Below are positions 23,813 through 34,010 of a DNA stretch of 64,000 bases, in pieces. A program made the translations under genes and the position numbers. Location of the stretch: positions 33,351,790 to 33,415,789 of the forward strand of contig NC_089274.1 in the NCBI RefSeq assembly GCF_963678975.1. Reading direction: 5' to 3'. The DNA is from Dysidea avara (Eukaryota > Porifera > Demospongiae > Dictyoceratida > Dysideidae). The number at the start of each line of letters is the position of its first letter. Within the stretch, counting starts at the first letter, position 1. The notes under the pieces are model-generated. The model was not told the origin of the DNA. It worked only from the letters and a program-made list of their open reading frames with translations, and made no database searches.

Positions 23813-24450
23813 CTATGCAGTACTACTGTACTATATGATATCTGACTTCATTGGTTTGCAATCAAATTTCAGGCAGTGTATTCTGAGGTACAATAGCCAC
23901 ACATGCATACACAAACTCATAAACACACATAAAGGTACAAAGAGACTGGGAAAACTTGGGTGTAAGCTAAATATTGGATGGTACCACAGATGCAAAATTT
24001 TGTAGATTATCCTAAACATTTTCCAATAGTGTAATTTGGGTATTAGTACTGAAGTACATATTACAGTATGTATACCATATTGTACCGGTTAATTGCCTCA
24101 CAATATTAACTGCATGTCCCTAAAGTATAGTCATACCACAGCGACAATCGTTTAAAATGTCGCCCTTGAAGAGCTGCAGTTTGTACCTAAATATGCTGCT
24201 GTTAGTGCATGTTTGAAGTAGAAACCAGGATTATGTACTGTCTTCTTAATTGAAATATTGTTTTGAGATGAACCATGTGGATTTAATAAAAATGATTGAG
24301 GTCAGTCATTTAAAGATTCAAATAAAATCTATGGATATGCTACTACTACACAAACGTGTAGTAGTTAACCTTGGATAGCAACCACCTTCATATAGTTGGT
24401 GCATGCTTTTCCTTGCTGAACATTATAGTAGCTGAAGCTATTATGCTGTA

Positions 24451-24520
24451 CAAGTACACAGAAAAATTTGGAATTTTCAACTAGGGCTAGTTGAAAATTC
24501 CAGATTTTTCTGTGTACTTG
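24451..24520. repeat. 70-bp near-perfect palindrome
   Basis: CAAGTACACAGAAAAATTTG reads to its reverse complement at 24501-24520 with a tiny CTAGGGCTAG centre. It sits directly before another partial family B copy (24540-24790). Confidence 0.85.
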
Positions 24521-25649
24521 TTTGTTAAATTTTTTTTGTAAATAATTATTATGACTGGTGAATCCATGCATACCGCATCTGAAATGATGCTGCGTGCCCC
24601 AGCTATAGCTATAAATTATCGTCTGAAAAGTGAAGTATCCATTACACTTCGTTGTCAGCCTATGTTCAACCCATTACACATGCAGCATTTTGGATCAAGA
24701 ACTGTACGAAAAGCGCCTCTGCAATCCATACATACCGAAAGAAAAAAGGTGCCGCCCGCCCCAGTTATATCAATTATTGTCTGAAAATAAAGTATCCATT
24801 ACCATATCAAAACTAATGTCAAATTTACCAGATTCTGCAAGGTTTTGCCTGTTTCCGGTAAAAATTACACCACCTCATAAACAAACCACTATATCTTCCA
24901 GATACTTCAGTTTTATGGAAACACCGTTTGGTTTATCGAATTCATTAATGTCATGCGAGTCCTGTGGTGTATTAGATTTTGCTCTGAGATGAACGGGAAG
25001 GACAGAAAGAGCCTTGTTCTGGTGAATTACACATCATCAGGTATGTAAAAAAATGCTGGAAAAACAAGGTTTTTTGAGTACTTCTCTGTAAAATTACCAG
25101 TTAAACACTCAACGGGTGGATTCTTAATCAGTATGCTTCAACACATACAATGATACCAAGTTTTGGGGATTTGGTGGAGGATAACAGTCTGTACTTTTGG
25201 GATTTGTCCACCCGCGTAATCAATTTCTCCAATAGGCTATTGTATGGAGTGTGCATTATACCGTAATCAACAATGAATAAGTGACACTGTGGTAACATTA
25301 CAACTCCAGTATGGGCGGCATTGTATACGGCATTTCTTTCATTGTATAATGTGCTGTAGAAATTATGGGTGCTAATGCCTGTACTTTTGTGTTTTCTGAA
25401 TATATTACAAAATGCATGTATTTTGTATTGGACAAGGGAATTACAAGGAATGACAAGGTGTTTTTAATCAGCTTGTTTGACAAGCCTGAGGTAGTGAAAA
25501 GGTTATAAAGTAGATATTACATCTTTTTAGTGATTAATTCTTTAGAATTAAGGGTAAAACTTAGAATTTTGTGAAAAAAAATTTTGACCATTGAAGTTTT
25601 GGCTGTGATTTGACAAAATATTCAGAGTAGTTTTGATATGCACTTTGTT

Positions 25650-26170
25650 GTCGGCTATGTTTAACCCGTTACACAGCAGTATGAATCAAGAACTGTTTGA
25701 AAAGTACCTCTGCAATCAAAACAGCCACTATGAAAAGTACGGATGATTTTCATTACAAAGGCAAGCCATCACGTGCTACCACCAAATCGACACTTTTTGC
25801 TGTCAGCAAAGATGAATGGGACACAAAGGAGGACACTGGTAAGTCCATGAAGAATGCATTGTACGTACTGCAGTATGCCAAAAGACACCTCTCGAGCCGA
25901 AGCAATGTTGAACAGTGAAAAAATCAAGCCCGTAGCCTTAGCCGTTATCAAGTTACGCTTGTCTGAAGGCATCAGTCAGTCAGTTACTTACTCAGTCAGT
26001 AGAAAATTCCGTTAAATTTTTTGTTTAATTCCGTAGCAACTTGCTGAAAACATTTCGGGTCGATCTGAAAGCTTTTTTGGGCTTAGTTTTACCTATCCAA
26101 TACTGCCCCATTGTCGTCAGGGAAAGTCGAGGCTGTTTTTGGGGTGATTTTATTTCGTGGGCCATGCCTA
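25650..26170 (+). repeat. Repeat family B copy with degraded CAGT array
   Basis: Ordered family B blocks (GTTTAACCCGTTACACAGCA, GGTAAGTCCATGAAGAATGC, CAAGCCCGTAGCCTTAGCC) lead to CAGTCAGTCAGTTACTTACTCAGTCAGT at about 25973-26000. CCGTAGCAACTTGCTGAAAAC and a short tail follow. The copy lies just upstream of the last receptor exon, within the intron. Confidence 0.7.
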
Positions 26171-26253
26171 CTCCTTTGTGGTCCCTACTATACACTACTA
26201 TTGTAGAGTATGTATGTCTTAATAACTATTTTAATGTTATGTATATTTTGCAG

Positions 26254-26664
26254 AATTACAAAAAACAGTCTAACCACCAAGCAACTGGATTTTCACTCAA
26301 GAAGTTCATTTTTACTGCATTTTCAGTTGCAGAGATAAAGTTACTGATAGTTTTTTGTTATTTCTGGCTAACAACAGTTTTACTGACAAATGCCATTAGC
26401 TTTCAATTGCGTAACTTTAATGCTTTTGTAGATGATTTATCAGCTTTTGTTGTTTGCACAGCTGGTGGATACAGTCCTGAATGTGAACCAATCAGAGAAA
26501 TGTTGATGAATGGAGATGCAAACATTAATTTGGCTTTGCATTGGATTGCATTCACATTGTTTGCTTGTACCAGTTGGGCCTATTTATTTTTTGTGATTCA
26601 AGTGTCAGATTTGAAGACACTGATCAATACATTGTTTGAGAAATCAAAGACATGCTGGAAATAA
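26254..26664 (+). CDS. 7TM Frizzled/class-F-like receptor, last exon
   Basis: The exon follows a TTTTGCAG acceptor and joins the 9786-10129 exon in phase 0 (WILRK then NYKKQ). It encodes 136 residues ending at TAA 26662-26664. The residues include a basic intracellular loop, helix 6 (IKLLIVFCYFWLTTVLLTNA), a loop with two cysteines (VVCTAGGYSPEC) that could be disulphide-bonded, helix 7 (LHWIAFTLFACTSWAYLFFV) and a short cytoplasmic tail. The tail lacks an obvious KTxxxW motif, so coupling through Dishevelled as in canonical Frizzled is not supported. AUG-initiated reading upstream of 26254 is intron read-through. Confidence 0.7.
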   Translation, partial: NYKKQSNHQATGFSLKKFIFTAFSVAEIKLLIVFCYFWLTTVLLTNAISFQLRNFNAFVDDLSAFVVCTAGGYSPECEPIREMLMNGDANINLALHWIAFTLFACTSWAYLFFVIQVSDLKTLINTLFEKSKTCWK

Positions 26665-27423
26665 ATCTTTATAATTATATTGTTTATTCTACAGTTTGTA
26701 TAAATACATTTACACTGTATACAGCGCTACTACTGTAGTTCGCTTTATTTTCGTGCAAAAGAATTCATGATAAAAATTTTCGTGTAAAACTATTTTGGAT
26801 GATTTACATGAATGATTGCTCTATTAAAATTTTTGTATAAGAAATTTTGTACAAGGTTCGGCATACAAAAATTATTTTACAACGAAAAAAAGCAAGTTAC
26901 GGTATACAAATAACTATATAGCAAAGCTTGCATGTGTATAACGATAAAATTCCCAAGGTCAACCTGGGACTGTACTCATTATCATGTTATGCACAGTATC
27001 TCATGCATATTTATCCATAAATGTATTTATAATAGTGCATAAACTAGTGCAATAATGTCTTTATAAAGTATTGAAATAGAGGTTGCTGAAAAGAAAGGAA
27101 CAAGAGTGAAACAAGTCAGCATGTTTAACTATTCTAGGACTACAATGGAGCATGTCAAACCTAACACTTGAAATTATCACATAGATCTCTCTTCAGATTC
27201 AATGGACATTTAAACAGGCAATCAAGGGGCCCCTTTTGGGCTGGGGCAGGGGGAAAATACCCCAGTTACCCCCCCCCCCCCCCCCCATGTGGGCGGCCCT
27301 GGCCACTAAAATTACAGTTATATTTTAATATTCTGTCACTGTAATCTGGGGTTTCTGTCAAAACCATGGAAACTCACCTACTGTTATCAACAGTGCATTG
27401 CTTATTCTAACAAAAAGTATTGA
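26665..27423. other. 3' flank of receptor gene; no gene seen
   Basis: AT-rich sequence follows the receptor stop. ATAAATC at 26661-26667 is the only poly(A)-signal-like string close by. A C-run (about 27270-27287) and GGGCGGCCCTGG at about 27290 resemble the terminus of the MITE at 36339-36676. Nothing codes. Confidence 0.5.
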
Positions 27424-27733
27424 AATCCCATCCAAAAACAGCTTATAGCTGTAAAAAAGTGCGCGTCCAAGTAAAGCAGAGTTAACTGCGACAAAAAGTA
27501 ATGATATCATAATGCGGCTATGTGCGAGGTGTGCAAGTTGTAAAATTTATATTAGCTAATCAGATAATACAATGTTATTGTTAAAGTGTTAATGAGAACT
27601 ATGTGCTGCTAGTTTAAAAGTGTGTGAGCATCTTCATAAATGCCACACAAATTTAATTCTCAATAAAGCAATATGTATAGATTCTCTGATAGCAATAAAT
27701 AGTTTGAGTTTGGCCGCCTTTCCTGTATACGTC

Positions 27734-30700
27734 CAGGGGGGGTCTTTGGGGTCTGGAGACCCTCCCTTCAGGATATATATATATATTATAGGCGCTTACT
27801 AATAAGCGCATAATGATAATTAATTAAGCGTTGGCTATTACTCACGTGCGATATGGCTGCAAAGCGTTACAGGAGTAGTGATGAGGCTAGCAACGCCGGT
27901 TCGTGGACGGATTTCTGAGACATTGCCAGTGACAAAGAGCCAATTTGCAACGTTATTTTACAAATACAACGTCCACGTGTACAAGGTTAGTTACAGCGCA
28001 ATGATGCCGACACGCAGCTGCACGCCAACTGAGCTACTGTGTGGCTTCGCCGCTAATTATATTTTTAAGGCTTCTATGAATTGCTAGATAATCCGCAAAA
28101 CTAATTTTACCGCATCATCGCGTATCATAGCTAATTGTAACTAGTAGTGCAATGTAGCTAGCTAGGTAATTTAAAACTTACAGCATAGTTATGTACTTTG
28201 TATTGTCACAGCACTGGTAGTGTTGATGACGAGCTCGAGGCTGATGACAGAACAATTTCTGATGATGATGTGATTGTGTTGGATTCAGAAGAGGAATCTT
28301 CACAGCAAGATGATCAGGCCATTGTACTGAGTGAGGAGAGCAATTCAGACAGAGTCGGAAAATGACCTAGAGGGGCATAACACTAGTAGCAATGATGGCG
28401 TTGCAGTTGACACCACCAGTCATCTATCATGGTCCACTCGGTCAGAGATTGCTAACAGCAGTGATCTTCCCACTTGTGATGCCCAACAGTCTGCTAGTGC
28501 TGGTAATGACCAGACTCAATTAGCTATTCAGGATGCAATAAGTAGTGGGGATTTTGGAAAGATTGCACAATTAAAATTTCGAATCAATCTCGCAGATCAA
28601 TAAAAATATTTTCTATTGAAAAGGTATTATGTTCTTTCTATCAACTACAAATTTCTCACTCATGTGATTAACAAGATTCATCGACATTTCCAACACAGAT
28701 GGCTAGAGAAAAATCCTGGCTTGGTATATTCTGAGTCAGAAAGTGGAAGATACTGTAAGTATTGTGTTCTATTTGGTAAGACCGAGCCAACTGTGAAGGA
28801 ACTTGGTGTTTTTGTAACCAGGCCCTTCACTAATTTTAAAAAAGCCACGGAGCTATTGGGGAAGCATTTTCGTGGCCTTGGAAATTCCAAAGGAAACAAA
28901 ACTCATCAAAATGCAGTACAAGATGCAAATATGTTTGTTAGAAGTATGGAAAACATTGATGCAAGAATAGATTTCCAACTAAACACCGCAAACATCAAGA
29001 CACCAGCTGAGAACAGACTGAAGCTCCGATCAGTAGCAGAGACAGTATTTTTTTGTGGAAGGCAAGGCCTTGCTTTTCGTGGTCACTGCGATGATAGACC
29101 TTTTGTTGAAGAAAACCCAAACAACTATCATGGTAATTTCTTGGTTTGCTCAAGTTTCGTGTACAGGCTGGTGATAAAGTTCTTTCAAATCATCTTGAAT
29201 CTGCTGCTGGCAATGCTATATACACCAGTAAAACTATTCAAAATGATCTCATTTCAATTTGTGGTGACCTAATTCGTAACAAAATTTTAGAGAAGATTCG
29301 TCACGCATGTTATTTTTCTGTCCTAGCAGATGAAGCTACAGATGTGGCCAATGATGAGCAGCTATCAATTAGCATCTGCTATGTTGATGAAGGATCTCCA
29401 ACAGAAGTGTTTATGGGATTTCATAAATGTGTCTCGGGGGTTACTGGACAAGCAATTGCCAATGACATAGTTTCACAACTATAAAAATGGCAATTGCAGT
29501 TGCAATTTCTTCGTGGTCAAGCATACGATGGAGCTGGAGCTATGGCTGGGAAATCTAAAGGTGCAGCTGCTTGTATAACCGCAAAACACCCTAAAGCATT
29601 GTACACTCACTGTGCTTCACACAGACTAAATCTCTGTGATGCCAAATCTTGCACTATCAGAGAAATCAGCAATATGATGCAGTCAGCTGATAAAGTATCA
29701 CGATTTTTTAGCAATTCTCCAAAAAGGCAGTTGGCTTTGGAGAAGTGGATTGACAATCTGTTTTCCAATGAAAAGCGTAGGAAGATAAAGGAGATGTGTC
29801 GTACTCGCTGGATTGAGCGACATGAGGCTTTTGAAAGTTTTGTGGATTTATTTATGCCAATAGTATGCTGCTTGGAGGAAATAGCCAACAGTTCTCCAGC
29901 AGAATGGAATGCTGAAACCAGATCAGATGTCCAGTCACTGTTTTTTACAGTGTTCAGATTTTCATTTGTCATAGCTTTGGTGGCTACACAGAATGTGCTG
30001 TCATACATCAAAGGGCTATCCGTGAAACTTCAAGGTCACTATGTCGATGCAATTCGGGCTCACAGAGATATTCAGAATGTGAAATTCACTTTGGTTAAGC
30101 ATAGGTGTGATGTGGAGAGATATCATTCACAAATATACAATGAAGTTACAGTATTATGTCAGAGTGTCGGAATTGAAGAATCGGTACCAAGAGTTACTAA
30201 CAGACAGCAAAACAGGCAAAACCTTCCATCCGATAGTCCCAGTGAGTATTATAAGCGCACAACAACAATTCCTATGCTAGATCACCTGATCATTGAACTA
30301 AATGTTCGGTTTACAGAGTCTTCATCTCAATTTCTCTTACAGTTGCTCAACTTTTACCATCAGAACTAATTAAAAACCTCACAAAGACCAAGAATTCAGA
30401 TTTTGATGAGTTAATAAAGTTTTATGAAGATGATTTACCTCTATCTAGGGGCTTTTCTGCAGAATTAGAGTTATGGAAAAACTACTGGTCGTCAAAAACA
30501 TGTAAAGCTGATGCAGAAGCCTTAAACACCCCTGAGAAGGCATTAAAACAGCTTTACAAGGATTTGTATCCTAACATTTATACGTTGTTGACATTCGCTG
30601 CCACTGTTCCAGTCACTAGCTGTGAATGTGAAAGATCCATCAGTATGCCCCGATTAATCAAAACTTCTTTAAGGAGTACTATGACACAAGAAAGACTAAA

Positions 30701-31128
30701 TGGGCTAGCAATGATGCAGTATCATCATCAAATTCCACTTGAGGCTGATGAAGTAGTTGAGGAGTTTGCCACTCGACAGCCAAGGAAACTTCTGTTGTAA
30801 TTTACCTGCATGGGGACAATTCAAATGACATAGTAGTAATCCACTAGGCTGTAGCTACCTATAATTGTACATAACAATAACATAATAATACAGTCAATAG
30901 ACATTCAATCAAAGTACATTAGTATAATATATGGATCTTTGATGTGTACTCATACCAGGCCATAAATTTGTGTCAAATTGCATCAAATTCAATCTCAGAG
31001 GGTTGAATTTTCAAATTTTTCCTGGGGGGGCATGCCCCCAGACCCCCCTAGAATGTTCGTGCTTCGCACACTGTGCAGTGACTTTTACCTTTAGACCCCC
31101 CCTTCTAAAAATCCTGGATCCACCCCTG
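27734..31128 (+). mobile_element. hAT superfamily DNA transposon, 3.4 kb
   Basis: The left end is CAGGGGGGGG and the right end, read inward, is CAGGGGTGGATCCAGG. The flanks ACGTC (27729-27733) and ACGGC (31129-31133) are a likely 5-bp target duplication with one change. The element encodes a broken hAT transposase on the + strand. Its right subterminal region recurs as remnants at 9258, 51360 and 55975. Confidence 0.8.
27853..30800 (+). pseudogene. hAT transposase (TTF-type zinc finger, DUF4371, hAT C-terminal dimerisation), broken
   Basis: A first short exon (ATG about 27853, MAAKRYRSSDEASNAG) and an acidic segment (28210-28600) precede the core. Next come a TTF-like finger with YCKYCVLFGKT (about 28755), PFTNFKKA, and the RNase-H-like core with DEATDVANDEQ (about 29331), YDGAGAMAGKSKG (about 29525), YTHCASHRLNL and TRWIERHEAF. 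The C-terminal dimerisation region is at 30564-30760 (VTSCECERSISMPRLIKTSL). The reading frame is broken by a stop near 28600, a frameshift near 29145, a TAA at 29482-29484 and a frameshift near 30340. It is too damaged to act; relatives could move its ends. Confidence 0.88.
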
Positions 31129-31454
31129 ACGGCAATGCTACGAACAAAGGAAAGGTGGCCAAACTCAAACTATTTATTGCTATCAGAGAATCTATACACA
31201 TTGCTTTATTGAGAATTAAATTTGTGTGGCATTTATGAAGATGCTCACACACTTATAAACTAGCAGCACATAGTTCTCATTAACACTTTAACAATAACAT
31301 TGTATTATCTGATTAGCTAATATAAATTTTATAACTTGCACACCTCGCACATGGCCGCATTATGATATCATTACTTTTTGTCGCAGTTAACTATGCTTTA
31401 CTTGGACGCGCACTTTTTTACAGCTATAAGCTGTTTTTGGATGGGATACTTTTA

Positions 31455-33459
31455 ACAAAAGATCGAGATACTCTAAAATACTCAGAGCAGTCAGCCACTC
31501 TAACAAAACAATCTCATATTCTGTCTCTTAACTGCAATAACAAAGTGAACAGTCCTAGAGCTTTCAAATTAAAAAAATATCATGTTCCCAGAATGTCACC
31601 TAAATCATTGTCTTCCTCTTGTATAGCTGTATGCTTCACTCCATGTATGACTTTCATTGCTATATGTTCACCCAGACTCTTTGACCTGCTCCACTTCCAC
31701 TGATTTTATTGTACCAAGTTATTATTGCTCTACATGGTTGTGTAGACAGTTGCTAGATCCAGAGTGCGTGCACTTTCACAGTTAGTTTATAAATTCAATA
31801 GATTTTGGAGTTTGTACAGCAAGAAATTTGTTTGTCAGTTAGCAATAAAAGTTTCTTAAATTATCAGACTGATTTGATTTATAAATTATAATTACCCTCT
31901 GACAATTGGCAACTACCATTCTTCCTTGTCAGAGCAGCATACAATACAGACAAAATAATGAACATCTACAAGTACAAAACTTAACACATGGATACAAAAC
32001 AAATATACATTTCCATTCCTAATGGTCAATTTTTCTCTTTTGTAGCTAAAATATAAGGGACTGAATATTTATCTATATAATTATTGTGTTAAATATTAAC
32101 TTGATACCTTGAAGCATTCCAGAGATATGACCAATGTATATAGACAATGATACATGTTATTTTATTTAAGAAAAGGACCAAGAATGTAACTATCAGAAAT
32201 CTCTTTTATATAATTATTAGATAGTATAGGAATAGAAATTTGTCCTCAAAGTCATGGTAGCTACACCAAGCCAAGATAGATCATTTTCAGTCATCAGTGT
32301 TGCAGAGCAAGAATTGTCCCCAAAAAGCTTCTTATGTGTAGTCATGCGTTAAGAACATAATTGGAAGAATTGATACCATAAACGCAGCATTGAATGATTC
32401 ATTTACTTCAGACTCTCTTATAATAGCATCACATCAATCTGCTAGCTGACAACTTTGCAATGCCTACTACTTCATGTGACACCAATCCGTTCACATTTGC
32501 TGAGATTTTTGAATCTTTGGTCCTCTTTCATCTGAACTCTCTGGATCCTAGGAAGTCCACAGGTCCAGATGGCTTGTCTTAGGTTCCTGAAAAAATAGGC
32601 TACTCCATTGGCTACCTTATACTCTTAACGCTCATTGCAAAGTGGGGTGCTCACATATATACTCCAGTTCATAAAGGTGCATGGTGCTTTGGACAATCCT
32701 GGCAACTTCAGACCAATCTCTGTTGTGTCTGTTCTTGCTGTTTGTTTGTTTTTTTCACGTATTTGTTCAGTCATTTTTATAATTTTGCTTTAAGTTATAT
32801 TGTTGCATTTGTATTCATGTATATTTGTTTTGTATGCATGTGTCAAGTTTTGTACTTGTTAGCTAGCTATGTTCATTAATTTTGCTTGTATTTTATGCTG
32901 CTCTGGCAAGGAAGAATGGTAATTGCCAATTGTCAGAGACTCAGAGGGTAATTTATAAATCAATCAATCAAATCAGTCTGAAACTTTTATTTCTAACTCA
33001 CAAAGAAGAAAATTTCTTGCTGTACAAACTCTAAATATTTATTGAATTTATAAACTGACATGCAATAGCTAACTGTGAAAGTGCACGCACCGTCTGGATC
33101 TAACAACTGTCTACACAACCAGAGCAACAATAACTCGGTAGAGTGGAGCAAGTCAAAGAGTCTGGGTAAACTTATAGCAATGAAGGTCATACATGGAATG
33201 AAGAATACAGCTATAAAAGGGAAGACAATGATATAGGTGACATTCTGGGAGCATGATTCCCACCATAGATATTTAACCCCCCATCTATGTTCCCACCTAG
33301 CAAGATATTTTTTTAAATTTGAGAGCACAAACTTTTCACCTTGTTATTAAATATACATTAACAAGCTACTGGCAGTCAGTGGCAGTTAAGGGACAGAATA
33401 TGAGACTGTTCTATAGAGTGGCCAGCTGACTGCTCTATTAGAGTATCTCGATCTTTTGT
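31455..33459. mobile_element. Long-inverted-repeat element 2
   Basis: Arms 31455-32005 and 32818-33459 are inverted copies. Their outer ends read AAAAGATCGAGATACTCTA and its reverse complement. The arms include AGAATATGAGA.., GCACTTTCACAGTTAG.. and a LINE-3'-end-like hairpin with (AATC)n. The right arm is longer because of an insertion around 33230-33310. The centre (32006-32817) contains a decayed LINE piece. There is no transposase of its own, and it directly abuts the palindromic element to its left. Confidence 0.75.
32470..32745 (+). pseudogene. LINE reverse transcriptase fragment
   Basis: Translation gives LNSLDPRKSTGPDGLS, a stop, then a shifted frame with NFRPISVVSVLA-like residues. 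These match the start of the reverse transcriptase domain of jockey/CR1-type LINEs, from the fingers (..S.GPDG..) to the NFRPIS motif. It is too short and broken to be active. Confidence 0.7.
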
Positions 33460-33571
33460 AAGTTCGTATACGAAGTTGCTATTGTTCCGGCAGCCGGAAA
33501 TGTTTTGTCAGTGCTATTGTTCCGGCAGTCCACTAAATTTCTCACTATCAAGCACACTAGTTGTATGCTAT

Positions 33572-33725
33572 GCCACGAGTATTCGACTTTAGGGCACACG
33601 TCTAGTAGGTCGCCCCGAGTATTCGACTTTAGGGAATGCGTCTAGTAGGTTGCCCCGAGCATTCAACTTTAGGGAACGCGTCTAGTAGGTTGCCCCGAGC
33701 ACCTGATTCAACTTCAGGCCGGGGA
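33572..33725. repeat. 40-bp minisatellite, about 3.5 units, next to TTAGGG-like sequence
   Basis: Units start at 33572, 33612, 33652 and 33692 (GCCCCGAGTATTCGACTTTA, AGGGAATGCGTCTAGTAGGTT). GATTAGGGTTAGGGTCGGG follows at about 33749-33767. The same combination occurs inverted at 47100-47250. Confidence 0.9.
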
Positions 33726-33869
33726 CGCGAAAAGTAGTTCTAGTGCTAGGATTAGGGTTAGGGTCGGGTTCAGCTTTAGTTTCTTCTTCACCTTCAATAT
33801 CTATTACATAGAAGTTACTCCACTCGTAGACATATAAGCATAGATATAAGGTACAAACTAAAGGAATTC

Positions 33870-33952
33870 GGTAGTTGGGAGCCACGTAGCACAATGGGTA
33901 GGACTCTGGGCTCAAGCACTGGAGGTCCTGGGTTCGATTCCCAATCAAGGAA
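33870..33952 (+). repeat. tRNA-like (SINE head) sequence
   Basis: An A-box-like GTAGCACAATGGGTAGGA (33886) and a perfect B-box GGGTTCGATTCC (33930) are at tRNA spacing, followed by a T-rich stretch. The bases outside the T arm do not form a normal acceptor stem, so a functional tRNA is unlikely. Confidence 0.45.
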
Positions 33953-34010
33953 TTTTGTGTTTTTCCTTTTTTTTTTCGTTTGAGGACCTTTTTTGTCTAC
34001 ATTTTATATT

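Larger units (their letters stand above)
10130..26253 (+). other. Intron of about 16.1 kb in the 7TM receptor gene
   Basis: The intron is bounded by GTAAGT at 10130 and TTTTGCAG at 26246-26253, and the flanking exons join in phase 0. Repeats inside it are listed separately. In 10970-15440, 20720-23040 and 24790-25640 I see only AT-rich sequence, short ORFs without recognisable domains and small repeat fragments. Confidence 0.6.
27424..31443. mobile_element. Long palindromic (foldback) element interrupted by a hAT transposon
   Basis: Left arm 27424-27733 and right arm 31129-31443 are inverted copies of about 310 bases. The outer ends are ATCCCATCCAAAAACAGC and its reverse complement; the inner ends are GAGTTTGGCC.. 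and its reverse complement. With the hAT removed, the arms would meet with almost no loop. The outermost bases (CCAAAAACAGC..AGCTGTAAAAAA) resemble the arm ends of the foldbacks at 2031 and 19169, so they may share one mobilising family. Confidence 0.8.

Noticed and set aside
24551-24992. ORFs of 77 and 120 codons
   Set aside because: Their first part is repeat family B sequence, and no conserved motif is seen.
26041-26253. N-terminal extension of the last receptor exon from an upstream ATG/TTG
   Set aside because: The sequence is the tail of repeat family B plus intron, a good acceptor lies at 26253, and exon phase fits only with splicing.
33749-33767. Interstitial telomere
   Set aside because: Only two TTAGGG-like units; it recurs as part of a dispersed repeat at 47100.
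33870-33952. Functional tRNA gene
   Set aside because: A and B boxes are good, but no acceptor stem or proper anticodon arm could be paired.
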